From NCBI RefSeq assembly GCF_000313565.1, contig NZ_HE578925.1, forward strand, positions 160,194 to 224,193: a DNA stretch of 64,000 nt. Direction: 5' to 3'. This stretch comes from Dielma fastidiosa (lineage in GTDB: Bacteria; Bacillota_I; Bacilli_A; Erysipelotrichales; Erysipelotrichaceae). The translations under genes were made by a program, and so were the position numbers. This document shows positions 51,614 through 61,774 of this stretch, one piece after another; the stretch's first letter is position 1; every line of letters starts with the position of its first letter. A model generated the notes under the pieces. The model had not been told where the DNA came from. It saw only the letters and a program-made list of their open reading frames with translations, and ran no database searches.

Positions 51614-52636
51614 ATGCGGATTGGTTTGGTGGGCGGCAGCTTTGATCCAATCCACAATGCCCATCTGGCAATGGGAAAATGGGCACTGAGGAAGGATCAC
51701 TGCAAAGAGGTTTGGTATATTCCAACGGTTTCTACCCCGCTGAAGGATCGGGCGCTGACTTCCTATGCGATCCGCGCGGCCATGGTGAAAGCGGCGGTTG
51801 CGCCATATCGGCATATGAAATTATGTACGATTGAGGAAAAGCTGGCAGCTCCATCTTATACGGTGAGAACGCTGAGAGCGTTAAAGAAGCGTTATCCAAA
51901 GGCTGAATTTGTTTGGTACATCGGCGCTGATCAGGCTGCACAGCTTGATAAATGGAAGAATATTGAGGAGTGTCTGCAGCTGGCTGCTTTTAAAATATTT
52001 CGCCGCAATGGGGAATTGATCAACTGCGCTTATGACCTGCCGATTTTGGATATGGAGGAAATGCCGGTATCCAGTACGCAGATCCGCCAAGGGGCTTTTC
52101 AGCATTGTCCCGCGTCTGTGCGTTCTATTATAGCGCAGGAGCGGCTTTATATTGATGAATACGCGGCTCATTCAATGAGTGAGAAGCGGTATCGGCATTC
52201 TGTCAGTGTGGCGGCATTAAGCGCCCATTTGGCTAAAGCCCATGGTCTTGACGCCCAGGCCGCTTATACAGCGGGGATGCTTCATGATATCTGCAAGCAA
52301 TGGCCTTATGAAAAAGCACGGCTTTGGATGCAGACGCAATTTCCTCAATATCTGGATGAAGCACCGGCCATCTGGCATGGTTATCTGGGGGCTGATACGG
52401 TTAAAAGACATTATCGGTTAAATGATAAAAAAATTCTGAACGCCATCTATCATCATGTCAAGGGAGACAGTACAGACCCGTTGGCGATGATTTTATATAT
52501 GGCTGATAAGCTAGACCCGCTGCGTGATTATGATTCCAGTCAGGAAATCGTACTTGCCGAAGAAAATCTGCATAAAGCCTATGAACTGGTTCATGCACAG
52601 CAGCAGGCATATTTAAAGAAGGAGAAGAAACTATGA
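51614..52636 (+). CDS. nadD: Fusion of nicotinate-nucleotide adenylyltransferase (NadD) and YqeK HD hydrolase
   Basis: 340 residues joining two enzymes that are usually separate neighbouring genes. The NadD part (about 1-185) has GGSFDPIHNAHL and the VSSTQIR motif and makes deamido-NAD from nicotinate mononucleotide and ATP. The YqeK part (about 190-340) has HSVSVAALSAHLAKAHG, GMLHDICKQWP (HD motif) and YHHVKGD, expected to split Ap4A symmetrically. The ATG at 51614 is used; no strong ribosome site precedes it, so translation may depend on coupling with yhbY two bases upstream. The four-base overlap with rsfS continues the operon. Confidence 0.92.
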   Translation: MRIGLVGGSFDPIHNAHLAMGKWALRKDHCKEVWYIPTVSTPLKDRALTSYAIRAAMVKAAVAPYRHMKLCTIEEKLAAPSYTVRTLRALKKRYPKAEFVWYIGADQAAQLDKWKNIEECLQLAAFKIFRRNGELINCAYDLPILDMEEMPVSSTQIRQGAFQHCPASVRSIIAQERLYIDEYAAHSMSEKRYRHSVSVAALSAHLAKAHGLDAQAAYTAGMLHDICKQWPYEKARLWMQTQFPQYLDEAPAIWHGYLGADTVKRHYRLNDKKILNAIYHHVKGDSTDPLAMILYMADKLDPLRDYDSSQEIVLAEENLHKAYELVHAQQQAYLKKEKKL

Positions 52637-52965
52637 ATCAAACGCTTGAAACAATTTTGAAATCTATTGATAAAGCGAAAGGATACAACACCATCGTCTA
52701 TGATTTTAATAAATTTAATCCATTCATCGATTATGTGGTAATCACGACTGCCAGCAATCTGCGTCAGGTTAACGCGCTGGCTGATTATATCCGTGAAGAT
52801 CTTTTAAAAGAACAGCTGCCGTTAAAGCATATTGAAGGCAACAAGGAAAGCAAATGGGTGCTTGTCGATGCTGATAGTGTTGTTGTCCATATCTTTGAAG
52901 AAAATGAACGGTCAGTCTATGCGCTTGAGAAGCTGTATGCCGGCTGTGATCGGGTGAATTTTTAA
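52633..52965 (+). CDS. rsfS: Ribosomal silencing factor RsfS
   Basis: 110 residues of the Iojap/RsfS family: the FNKFNPFIDYVVITTASNLRQV and HIEGNKESKWVLVDADSVVVHIF segments are characteristic. RsfS binds uL14 and blocks subunit joining in starvation or stationary phase. It sits in the usual nadD-yqeK-rsfS-methyltransferase order. Confidence 0.95.
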   Translation: MNQTLETILKSIDKAKGYNTIVYDFNKFNPFIDYVVITTASNLRQVNALADYIREDLLKEQLPLKHIEGNKESKWVLVDADSVVVHIFEENERSVYALEKLYAGCDRVNF

Positions 52966-53678
52966 TGAATATGTATCATGCTTTAGCTGCTCATTATGAT
53001 TCATTGGTGAAGGATGATGAGGCTACGCAGGCATGGGTCGATCTGATTGAACGTTCTGCCGATTTTAAGCATGTTGTCGAATGTGCCTGCGGAAGCGGGG
53101 AGATTACACTTGCTTTGGCGCGCAAGGGCTATACGATTGAAGCCAGTGACTTATCTGAGGATATGATTAATCAGGCAAAGCAAAAGCCTGATGCGGATAA
53201 GGTCGATTGGAGTGTTCAGAACATGATTGACTTAAAGATTAAAGCAGTGCCTGAACTGATGCTATGTCTTTGTGACAGCTTAAATTATATTCTGGAGGAT
53301 GAACAGATCATTCATCTTCTGCAGCAAGCGTATGAACTGCTTTCTGAGCAGGGCACATTTATCTTTGATGTTCATTCCTTAGACCGACTTGATGAATTTA
53401 AGGAAGAATTTCTTGAAGAGGGCTGTTTAGACGGCACAAATTATGAATGGAGTATTCAAAGTGATGATGATTTAATCTATCAGAATTTTGTATTCTATGA
53501 TGAAGCGGCCAATGCCCATTATGAACAGCATATACAGCGTGTGTATGATCCGCTGTGGCTGAAGGCTGAAGCTGAAAAATGCGGGTTTACAGTGAACATC
53601 GTGACGGATTTTATTCATGACGGCATCACTGAAGGAGAAAAATATTTCTATATTTTGAAAAAGGGGGCAGAACAATGA
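52965..53678 (+). CDS. Class I SAM-dependent methyltransferase (YqeM-like)
   Basis: 237 residues. Motif I reads VVECACGSGEITLALA (about 35-50), followed by IEASDLSEDMINQA (the acidic residue binding the SAM ribose) and CLCDSLNYI. The family and its place after rsfS match YqeM/CmoM-type methyltransferases; the substrate is unknown. Start overlaps the rsfS stop (TAATG). Confidence 0.88.
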   Translation: MNMYHALAAHYDSLVKDDEATQAWVDLIERSADFKHVVECACGSGEITLALARKGYTIEASDLSEDMINQAKQKPDADKVDWSVQNMIDLKIKAVPELMLCLCDSLNYILEDEQIIHLLQQAYELLSEQGTFIFDVHSLDRLDEFKEEFLEEGCLDGTNYEWSIQSDDDLIYQNFVFYDEAANAHYEQHIQRVYDPLWLKAEAEKCGFTVNIVTDFIHDGITEGEKYFYILKKGAEQ

Positions 53679-54352
53679 TTGGAATCATTGCGGCAATGCA
53701 GAAAGAAATTGATGAAATGCTGCTGCTGTGTGAACATGTGCAAGAAAAGCAGGTCGTTCACACAACCGTTTATGAAGCAGAATTAGCCGGTAAAAAGGTT
53801 GTGCTGTGTCTGAGCGGTGTCGGCAAGGTAAATGCGGCAATCGCGGCAACGGTGCTTGCGACCCGCTATCCGTTAAAGGCGCTCTTGAATATCGGCACCG
53901 CCGGCGGTTTAAAGGCGAGTGAACATGTGCTTGATGTCGTGATCAGTGATCGTGTTGTTCAGCATGATTTTGATACCAGCGGCATTGATGGGGAAAGCGG
54001 TTATGGATTGTTTTATGAAGCAGATCAGCACTTGCTTGAAATCGCCAGCCAAGTTCTTCAAAACATGGCAATTCCTTATCATATTGGCATGGTAGCGACC
54101 GGTGATCAATTTATCCATGAAGATCATCAGATAGAGCGCATCTTATCACGCTATCCAAAAAGTATCTGCGCTGAAATGGAAGCTGGCGGTATCGCACAGG
54201 CAGCGGCTTATTATAAACTGCCATTTATCGTTTTGCGTTCGCTCTCAGATGTAGCGGTGAATGATGATTCACCAATGGATTTTCTAAAATATGTCAGTGT
54301 AGCTTCAAAGCGATCCGCTGAGTTTACTAAACAAATCGTAGCAATATTATAA
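53675..54352 (+). CDS. mtnN: 5'-Methylthioadenosine/S-adenosylhomocysteine nucleosidase
   Basis: 225 residues. Family motifs: IGIIAAMQKEIDEML at the start (Glu at about 11), LLNIGTAGGL (about 70), AEMEAGGIAQAA (catalytic-site Glu-Met-Glu, about 168) and LRSLSDVAVND (catalytic Asp, about 190). It cleaves adenine from MTA and SAH, removing the inhibitory products of SAM-dependent methylation, which fits the methyltransferase gene just upstream. Ends the yqeG operon. Confidence 0.95.
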   Translation: MIGIIAAMQKEIDEMLLLCEHVQEKQVVHTTVYEAELAGKKVVLCLSGVGKVNAAIAATVLATRYPLKALLNIGTAGGLKASEHVLDVVISDRVVQHDFDTSGIDGESGYGLFYEADQHLLEIASQVLQNMAIPYHIGMVATGDQFIHEDHQIERILSRYPKSICAEMEAGGIAQAAAYYKLPFIVLRSLSDVAVNDDSPMDFLKYVSVASKRSAEFTKQIVAIL

Positions 54353-54381
54353 GCTGAAATCCCTGTGATTCCAGCTTTTTT
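54351..54381 (+). terminator. Intrinsic terminator after mtnN
   Basis: 11-bp stem with one mismatch (54351-54361 with 54367-54377), loop and T-run at 54376-54381. Confidence 0.82.
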
Positions 54382-54479
54382 CTTTATAATAAAAGCAATT
54401 TTACCAAAACTATTTGGCATAAATAAGTATGGAGGTAATTATAAAAGCAGTGCATTATATAACTGTAAGGAGAAAGAAA

Positions 54480-56387
54480 ATGAATCAAGAAAGACGGTTG
54501 AATATTCTATTGCATGAATTATTAGAAAATCATGAGCCGATGACAATCAAGGATTTATCGTTAAGATTAAATGTTTCATACAAAACAGTGCAGAATGATC
54601 TTATGCAATTAAAACGTGAATTAAGTACAAAAGGCGCGCATATTGAATCAAAAAGAAGTATCGGTATTCACTTGATTATTGATGATGAACATCGATTTAA
54701 TTCATTTCTGAAAAGTGTCGTCATACAGCGGGAAGATGCAAATCGTGATGAAAATATTGAAATTCAGCTGACCTATTTTTTACTTACAACCAAGAATTAT
54801 ATAAAAATTGATGAGCTGACAGATATTTATTATTTTTCAAGAGCGAAGATATCTTCGGTATTAAATAAAATTAATAAAAGCTTTATGAAATACCATTTAG
54901 AAATCGTGTCAAAACCATTTTATGGCATGAAAATTGAAGGTAAAGAAAGAGACCGCCGTCGATATATTCAATCTATTTACTCATCATATATTTCTAATGA
55001 GCAATTAAATCAATATGAAAAATTATTAGCGATGAATCAGATCAAACAAATCCTTAAACGTCATGAATTATCGATGTCATCTACCTCATTAGATTCAATA
55101 AGGATTTATATGGTAATTGCCATGTATCGTATGCAGAAGAATTGTTACATCGGAATGGATGTCGCGGAATTAAGCTACTGCTGTGAAATGAAAGAATTTG
55201 CTGCTGCCAGTGAACTTGCCAAATTGATGGAAGATAAAAATCATGATCCTGTGCCGATTGATGAAATTGCCTATCTGACCCAGCTTCTCAGCGGTAATCA
55301 GAAATATAGTCAAGATAAATACCAGAAATTTGAGGAATCGATTCATTTCGATCTGGATCGCTTGATTAAAAAGATTTTTCATCGAATCAATGATTTATTC
55401 GCTAAAGATTTTTCTAAAGATTTTGAACTTTATATATCTCTTGGCCTGCATATGATTCCTTTAATAAGCCGTATTCGATTTAATTTTGGCATCAAAAATC
55501 CCTATGTCAGTGATATTAAAAAAACATATCCGTTAGCCTATGAAATTGCAGTTGAAGCAGCTATGGTATTAGAAGAAGAATTTGATATGGGATTGGACGA
55601 AGATGAGATAGGCTATCTGGCACTGCATTTCAATCTTGCACTCGAACGTGAAAAGCTTCAGATTATCAACCTTAAAAAAATTTTGATAATCTGTTCAACC
55701 GGCGGCGGCATGGCCAATTTACTGGCTTTTAAAGTAAGCTCAAATTTTGCGAAATATATTTCAAAAATTGATACTGCTGATCTTCATGAAGTGAGTGAAA
55801 AAAATCTCGATGAATATGATTATGTCTTGACGACAGTACCGCTGCCTTATGAATTACAGAAGCCTGTATTGCAGATTTCACATATGCTCAGCAGCAATGA
55901 TATCGGTAATATCAATAGCTTCTTTGATGCCCAAAAAGAGAGCTGGGGCTTGATTGATATATTATCTCCTGAAGATTTTATGACTGATATAAAGGGTGAG
56001 AATAAGCATGAAATTATTAATGCAATTGTTTTGCGATTGAAATTAAATCATCAGCTGCAGGAAGATTTCTATGAACAAACTCTGCGCCGTGAAGCATTAT
56101 TTTCAACGGAAATAGACAATAAAATCGCTTTTCCGCATCCACTGGTGCAGGAAACAAATGAAACCTTTATGTCGGTAACAATCTTAAATAAACCAGTCTT
56201 TTGGACCCATGATTATGTGCAGGTAATATTGATCGGCAATGTGAAAAAGGGGGACGGCGCTAAAGCACAGCGGATGTATGAAGAGTTTGCAAAGCTGGTA
56301 TCAAGTAAGGAAAGCATTCTTACTTTAATAAAAAATCCTACTTACCAGACATTATTTAATGAAATAGAAAAACAAGGAGAACATTAA
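54480..56387 (+). CDS. LicR-type PTS-regulated transcriptional activator
   Basis: 635 residues. Order: N-terminal HTH (MTIKDLSLRLNVSYKTVQNDL, about 20-40), second HTH-like/Mga segment, PRD (about 285-395, including GYLALHFNLALE), a PTS EIIB-like domain with Cys in ILIICSTGGGMANLL (about 404), and an EIIA-like C-terminus with FPHPL (His about 552). Phosphorylation of the PRDs and PTS domains sets its activity according to sugar and HPr state. The ATG at 54480 follows AAGGAGAAAG. It most likely activates the beta-glucoside PTS downstream. Confidence 0.9.
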   Translation: MNQERRLNILLHELLENHEPMTIKDLSLRLNVSYKTVQNDLMQLKRELSTKGAHIESKRSIGIHLIIDDEHRFNSFLKSVVIQREDANRDENIEIQLTYFLLTTKNYIKIDELTDIYYFSRAKISSVLNKINKSFMKYHLEIVSKPFYGMKIEGKERDRRRYIQSIYSSYISNEQLNQYEKLLAMNQIKQILKRHELSMSSTSLDSIRIYMVIAMYRMQKNCYIGMDVAELSYCCEMKEFAAASELAKLMEDKNHDPVPIDEIAYLTQLLSGNQKYSQDKYQKFEESIHFDLDRLIKKIFHRINDLFAKDFSKDFELYISLGLHMIPLISRIRFNFGIKNPYVSDIKKTYPLAYEIAVEAAMVLEEEFDMGLDEDEIGYLALHFNLALEREKLQIINLKKILIICSTGGGMANLLAFKVSSNFAKYISKIDTADLHEVSEKNLDEYDYVLTTVPLPYELQKPVLQISHMLSSNDIGNINSFFDAQKESWGLIDILSPEDFMTDIKGENKHEIINAIVLRLKLNHQLQEDFYEQTLRREALFSTEIDNKIAFPHPLVQETNETFMSVTILNKPVFWTHDYVQVILIGNVKKGDGAKAQRMYEEFAKLVSSKESILTLIKNPTYQTLFNEIEKQGEH

Positions 56388-56388
56388 A

Positions 56389-56697
56389 ATGGGAATTGAA
56401 AAAGGGTTTGAGATTATTTTGCATGCGGGTAATGCTAAGAGCATGGCTTTAGAGAGCATTGCCTTTGCGGAAACAAATGAATTTGAGAAAGCAAAACAGG
56501 AACTTGAGAAAGCGGATAAGGAATTGGTTTTAGCTCATCAGGTACATAAAGATATATTAGATTTGCTGGCTAACGGTCAAAAGATTGATGTCGATTTAAT
56601 TCTCGCGCATGCTTTAGATCATTTGTCATCAGCAGAACTAATATGTATTTTAGCACAGAAATTCATTCATCTTTATGAAAGGATAGGAGGAAAATAG
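56389..56697 (+). CDS. PTS lactose/cellobiose-family EIIA component
   Basis: 102-residue helical-bundle EIIA. The active His is in ILAHALDHLSSAE at about residue 77, in the position of the family HAQDH motif; the N-terminal EIILHAGNAKSMALESI is typical of ChbA/LacF. It passes phosphate from HPr to the EIIB next door. It starts one base after the regulator stop codon. Confidence 0.92.
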   Translation: MGIEKGFEIILHAGNAKSMALESIAFAETNEFEKAKQELEKADKELVLAHQVHKDILDLLANGQKIDVDLILAHALDHLSSAELICILAQKFIHLYERIGGK

Positions 56698-56698
56698 A

Positions 56699-57001
56699 AT
56701 GAATATATTATTGTGTTGCAGCGGTGGTTTTTCAACAAGCTTAGTCGTATCGAAAATGAAAGAGGCAGCAAAGCAGAAAGGGGTGGATTGCCGGATATGG
56801 GCGGTAGGTGAGAAAGATATTGATGAGAATCTGCCTAAAGCGGATATTGTCATGCTGGCACCGCAAATTGCTTATCGGGCGGGTGATTTTGAATTAAGAT
56901 GCCGACAGGCTGATAAAAAATTTGTGATGATCGGTCAACTTGATTATGGTCGATGCAATGGGGAAAATATATTGACACAGGCGCTTGAAGCGTTATCTTA
57001 A
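56699..57001 (+). CDS. PTS lactose/cellobiose-family EIIB component
   Basis: 100 residues with the phosphorylated Cys7 in ILLCCSGGFSTSL and the APQIAYR loop at about residue 54, as in ChbB/CelA. It passes phosphate to the sugar in the EIIC channel. Start codon one base after EIIA stop, with AGGAGG. Confidence 0.93.
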   Translation: MNILLCCSGGFSTSLVVSKMKEAAKQKGVDCRIWAVGEKDIDENLPKADIVMLAPQIAYRAGDFELRCRQADKKFVMIGQLDYGRCNGENILTQALEALS

Positions 57002-57016
57002 AGAAAGGGAAAGATT

Positions 57017-58267
57017 ATGAAAAAACTAATGACATTCATAGAGGGGACATTATTACCAGCTGTAAATAAATTCGGATCAAATAAATACATAGTTGCATTA
57101 AGAGATGGTATCGCAGCCATTATTCCATTTACGATTATTGGCAGTATCTTCATGATTATTACAAGTTTTCCGGTTAAAGCCTGGACAAATTTTATTGAAC
57201 CTTACAGTGCTTATTTGAATATTCCTAACACTGTATGCATGGGCTTGATGGCAATTATTGCGGTTTATTCAGTGGCTTATAACGTTGCGAAACAGTTGGG
57301 TGTAAAACCAGTGTCGGCAGGCTTTGTTTCGCTGGTTGCATTTGTAATTACGCAGACTCAGCTGGATGGTACGATCAGTACGGCTAATTTTGGCTCAACT
57401 GGCTTATTCTTGGCAATTGTGATTGCATTGATTTCTACCAAAATCATTGAAATATTTGAGAAGAATAATATTACGATTAAATTGCCCGCCAGCGTTCCTA
57501 CCATGGTAGCTGATTCATTTTCTGTATTGATTCCGGGTTTTGTGGTGATTACCTTATTCTGGGTATTAACAAGTATTTTAGGCTTAGATCTTAACGCTAT
57601 TTTGACTCTGGTTTTCAGTCCATTAGTCAGAGGCTTGGATACTCTGCCGGGTATGCTGTTAGTAGTTTTTGTTTCCTTAGCGCTTTGGTGCTGCGGAATC
57701 AATGAATCGGTTATTTCAGGGTTAACTTATCCTGTATGGTATGCTTTATTGGCTGAAAACACAGCAGCTTGGCAGGCTGGCGAAACCGTAACTCATATCG
57801 GTGCTTATGGATTTCAGTATTTTGGCTTCTGGATGGGTGGCACGGGCCTTACGATTGCTTTAGTATTACTAATGCTGCGGTCAAAAGTGAAAATGTATAA
57901 CCAGTTAGGAAAGCTGTCAATTATTCCAGGTATTTTTGAAATTAATGAGCCAGTGGCTTTTGGCTTCCCAATCGTTTTTAATCCAATTATGTGGATTCCT
58001 TATATTTTAGCTCCGTTAGTAACGACAACATTATATTATTTTGCCTGCAGTATGGGTTTGATTGGTATGCCGGTAGTAGCTATTCCTTGGACGACACCGC
58101 CAGTATTAAATGGTTTCCTAGTTACCGGCGGTGATTGGCGGGCTGCGGTATTCCAATTAGTGATGCTGGTAATCGGTGTTATTATTTATTATCCATTCTT
58201 TAAATATGTTGAGAAAAAAGAATTGGCTGCCCAGCTGAGCGCTGAACAGAATGAAGCAATTCAGTAA
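57017..58267 (+). CDS. PTS lactose/cellobiose-family EIIC permease
   Basis: 416-residue membrane protein with about ten helices; family signatures include NKYIVALRDGIAAIIPFTIIGS near the start and GIFEINEPVAFGFPIVFNP at about residue 305, the conserved substrate-loop motif. Together with EIIA and EIIB it imports a beta-linked disaccharide, and the GH1 enzyme downstream would split the phosphorylated product. Confidence 0.94.
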   Translation: MKKLMTFIEGTLLPAVNKFGSNKYIVALRDGIAAIIPFTIIGSIFMIITSFPVKAWTNFIEPYSAYLNIPNTVCMGLMAIIAVYSVAYNVAKQLGVKPVSAGFVSLVAFVITQTQLDGTISTANFGSTGLFLAIVIALISTKIIEIFEKNNITIKLPASVPTMVADSFSVLIPGFVVITLFWVLTSILGLDLNAILTLVFSPLVRGLDTLPGMLLVVFVSLALWCCGINESVISGLTYPVWYALLAENTAAWQAGETVTHIGAYGFQYFGFWMGGTGLTIALVLLMLRSKVKMYNQLGKLSIIPGIFEINEPVAFGFPIVFNPIMWIPYILAPLVTTTLYYFACSMGLIGMPVVAIPWTTPPVLNGFLVTGGDWRAAVFQLVMLVIGVIIYYPFFKYVEKKELAAQLSAEQNEAIQ

Positions 58268-58271
58268 TTGA

Positions 58272-59720
<1,449 letters not shown>

Positions 59721-59724
59721 AATT

Positions 59725-59767
59725 AAAGATTCCTCTACAGTTTAAGTCACTGAAAAGGAATCTTTTT
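59725..59767 (+). terminator. Intrinsic terminator after the phospho-beta-glucosidase gene
   Basis: 10-bp stem AAAGATTCCT/AGGAATCTTT with a long loop containing a further CAG/CTG pair, then T-rich sequence. Confidence 0.85.
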
Positions 59768-59827
59768 CTTGTTTCTATTAGATGGCAATCTATTTTTAAT
59801 CATGTTATACTCCTTGTATTTCTGATA

Positions 59828-59858
59828 TTGACTTTGCCCTTAGGGCAAGGTGTACCAT
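59828..59858 (+). promoter_or_regulatory. MerR-type promoter with 19-bp spacer and central palindrome
   Basis: TTGACT at 59828-59833 and TACCAT at 59853-59858 are separated by 19 bases. The spacer holds the palindrome TTGCCCT-T-AGGGCAA at 59834-59848. This is the classical layout for MerR activators, which twist the overlong spacer. It lies 24 bases before the merR-like start, so the gene is probably autoregulated. Confidence 0.85.
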
Positions 59859-59881
59859 TGATTTAGACAGGAGGTGGCTTT

Positions 59882-60757
59882 ATGCTGACAATTGGTGAAT
59901 TCTCAGCAATATGTAAGGTTTCTGCGAAAACATTGCGTTATTATGCTGAGATTGGCTTAATATTGCCAGAGCTTATTAATCGTGAAACCGGTTATCGTTA
60001 CTATTCTATGAATCAGCTTGAAACGATGCTGATTATTCAGCGATTAAAGAATTATGGCTTTTCATTAGAACAGATCAAGGCATTGATTCAATCAGAAAAT
60101 AACTTCAGCGATCAGCTTTATTTGGCCTTATCACAGCGCAAACTAGAAATGGAAAAGCAGATCCAGGCGATGAATGGTACCCTTGATCAGCTGGATCACG
60201 ATTTAGTGATTTTAAAGGAAGGTAAATCTATCCTTTCATATTTGGAGGATATCGATGTGCAGCTCACAGAGGTTCCTGAAATGAATCTTCTGTCAATCCG
60301 CAAGCTAGTTCAGCAGGCAGACTTTCCAGCAGCGTATGAGGATTGTTTCGCTGCCTTATTCAGAAAAATTGTGCAGGATCAGCTGACATGTGCAGCAGCG
60401 CCGATGGTGCTTTTTCACAGTGATGAATTCAGCCCTTGTGGGATGGATACTGAATTTGCGATACCGATCAAAGAGCGGGTAACCGGCACCAGAGCTTTTT
60501 TGCCTGGCCTCTGTTTGAAAAGTGTACTGACTGGTTCTTATGATAATCTGCCTTCTGTATATGCCAGACAGAGTGATTGGATCAATCAGGAAGGTTATGA
60601 AAGTAAGGACGCCTTATTTGAGGTCTATGTTAACGATCCTTCTCAGGTTGAAAGCTATGATGAGCTGATCACGGAAGTTTATCTGCCAATCCGAAAAAAA
60701 GAGAATGTGCTGAATCGAAAGGAAAATGCGTATTATGATAAATCAGGAGCAGTATAA
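59882..60757 (+). CDS. MerR-family regulator with GyrI-like effector domain
   Basis: 291 residues. N-terminal winged HTH (LTIGEFSAICKVSAKTLRYYAEIGLI, then RETGYRYY), a coiled-coil linker (about 85-120) and a C-terminal GyrI-like/BmrR-type effector-binding domain (about 130-285, ending EVYVNDPSQVESYDELITEVYLPI). BmrR-like proteins bind hydrophobic or cationic drugs and activate their promoter. The overlap with the serine hydrolase gene downstream makes the two one operon. Confidence 0.9.
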   Translation: MLTIGEFSAICKVSAKTLRYYAEIGLILPELINRETGYRYYSMNQLETMLIIQRLKNYGFSLEQIKALIQSENNFSDQLYLALSQRKLEMEKQIQAMNGTLDQLDHDLVILKEGKSILSYLEDIDVQLTEVPEMNLLSIRKLVQQADFPAAYEDCFAALFRKIVQDQLTCAAAPMVLFHSDEFSPCGMDTEFAIPIKERVTGTRAFLPGLCLKSVLTGSYDNLPSVYARQSDWINQEGYESKDALFEVYVNDPSQVESYDELITEVYLPIRKKENVLNRKENAYYDKSGAV

Positions 60758-61718
60758 AATAATTGAGAATTGTGTTATGAAAGATTACAAGAATACAGCC
60801 GGAATTGTTGTTATGAAAAAGGGTCAGCTTATGCTTGAACAATATTTTAATGGCTGTGATGCTGAAAGTATGGTTCATGTTTATTCCGTAACCAAAAGCA
60901 TTGTTTCAATTCTTATCGGCATTGCATTAGATCAAGGGTTCATTAAAAGCATTGATCAGAAGGTGCTTGATTTCTTTCCTGAATATGTGATTAAAAGAGG
61001 CGAGAAGCTGATCCAGCAGATAACCTTGCGTGACTTGCTGATCATGCAGGCACCATTTAAATATCGAATCCCGCCTTATTTGAAATATTTTAAGAGTGAT
61101 GACTGGCTGCAATTTACGCTGGACTTATTAGGCGGCCGAAAACCTGTCAAAACCTTTAACTATACACCCTTGATTGGCCCGGATATTTTTACCGGCATCT
61201 TACGCAGGTCCAGCGGCCAGACAGTGTTGGAATTTGCCAGAGAATACCTTTTTGAACCTTTGGGAATCAATGTCGAAAAGAGTATTTATTTTAACAGCAA
61301 AGAAGAACAGATGGCTTTCAATAAGGCTAAGGATATCAACGGCTGGGCAGCTGATTTGACGGGTCTAAACGCCGGTGGCTGGGGCTTAACGCTATCTACG
61401 TTAGATATGGCTAAAATCGGTCAGTTATATTTAGATAACGGTCTTTGGAAAGGCAAACAAATCGTTTCTGAGCAGTGGGTAAAGATGAGTACAAAAAGAC
61501 AAAATTTTTGGGAACAGGAAAAGCTGGCGTATGGTTATCTTTGGTGGGTTATTGATGAAGAGAAGCACTCAGCGGCAGCGGTTGGAGACGGCGGCAACGT
61601 GATCTATTATAATGCTGAGCATGATTTGGTTATAGCCATTACCTCGCTCTTTGTTCCCCGTGCGAAAGACCGCCTCGCATTTATAAAAAATACTATTGAG
61701 CCGCTTTTTATCGGCTGA
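60735..61718 (+). CDS. Beta-lactamase-family serine hydrolase
   Basis: 327 residues of the class C beta-lactamase/penicillin-binding fold. The SxxK motif is SVTK (Ser about 51, Lys about 54); NYTPL near residue 140 may hold the Tyr, and VGDGGNVI near 280 is the KTG-like strand region (degenerate). Such proteins include esterases and D-amino peptidases; true beta-lactamase activity should not be assumed. No signal peptide is visible. Start taken at 60735; the ATG at 60726 lies only three bases after the AAAGGA site. Co-transcribed with the MerR gene, which probably regulates it. Confidence 0.78.
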   Translation: MINQEQYKIIENCVMKDYKNTAGIVVMKKGQLMLEQYFNGCDAESMVHVYSVTKSIVSILIGIALDQGFIKSIDQKVLDFFPEYVIKRGEKLIQQITLRDLLIMQAPFKYRIPPYLKYFKSDDWLQFTLDLLGGRKPVKTFNYTPLIGPDIFTGILRRSSGQTVLEFAREYLFEPLGINVEKSIYFNSKEEQMAFNKAKDINGWAADLTGLNAGGWGLTLSTLDMAKIGQLYLDNGLWKGKQIVSEQWVKMSTKRQNFWEQEKLAYGYLWWVIDEEKHSAAAVGDGGNVIYYNAEHDLVIAITSLFVPRAKDRLAFIKNTIEPLFIG

Positions 61719-61724
61719 TGCTGA

Positions 61725-61748
61725 AACCGCAGCTTTTGCGGTTTTTTA
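61725..61748 (+). terminator. Intrinsic terminator after the serine hydrolase gene
   Basis: Perfect 7-bp stem AAACCGC/GCGGTTT with T-run. Confidence 0.9.
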
Positions 61749-61752
61749 TATT

Positions 61753-61774
61753 AAAAAACGTGCCTTTGCACGTT
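61753..61774 (-). terminator. Intrinsic terminator of the anchored thioredoxin-like gene
   Basis: 6-bp stem ACGTGC/GCACGT with a four-base loop; on the minus strand it is followed by a run of six T. Confidence 0.85.

Noticed and set aside
60735..61718. Beta-lactamase resistance gene
   Set aside because: Only SxxK is clear, the other active-site motifs are weak, and no signal peptide is present.
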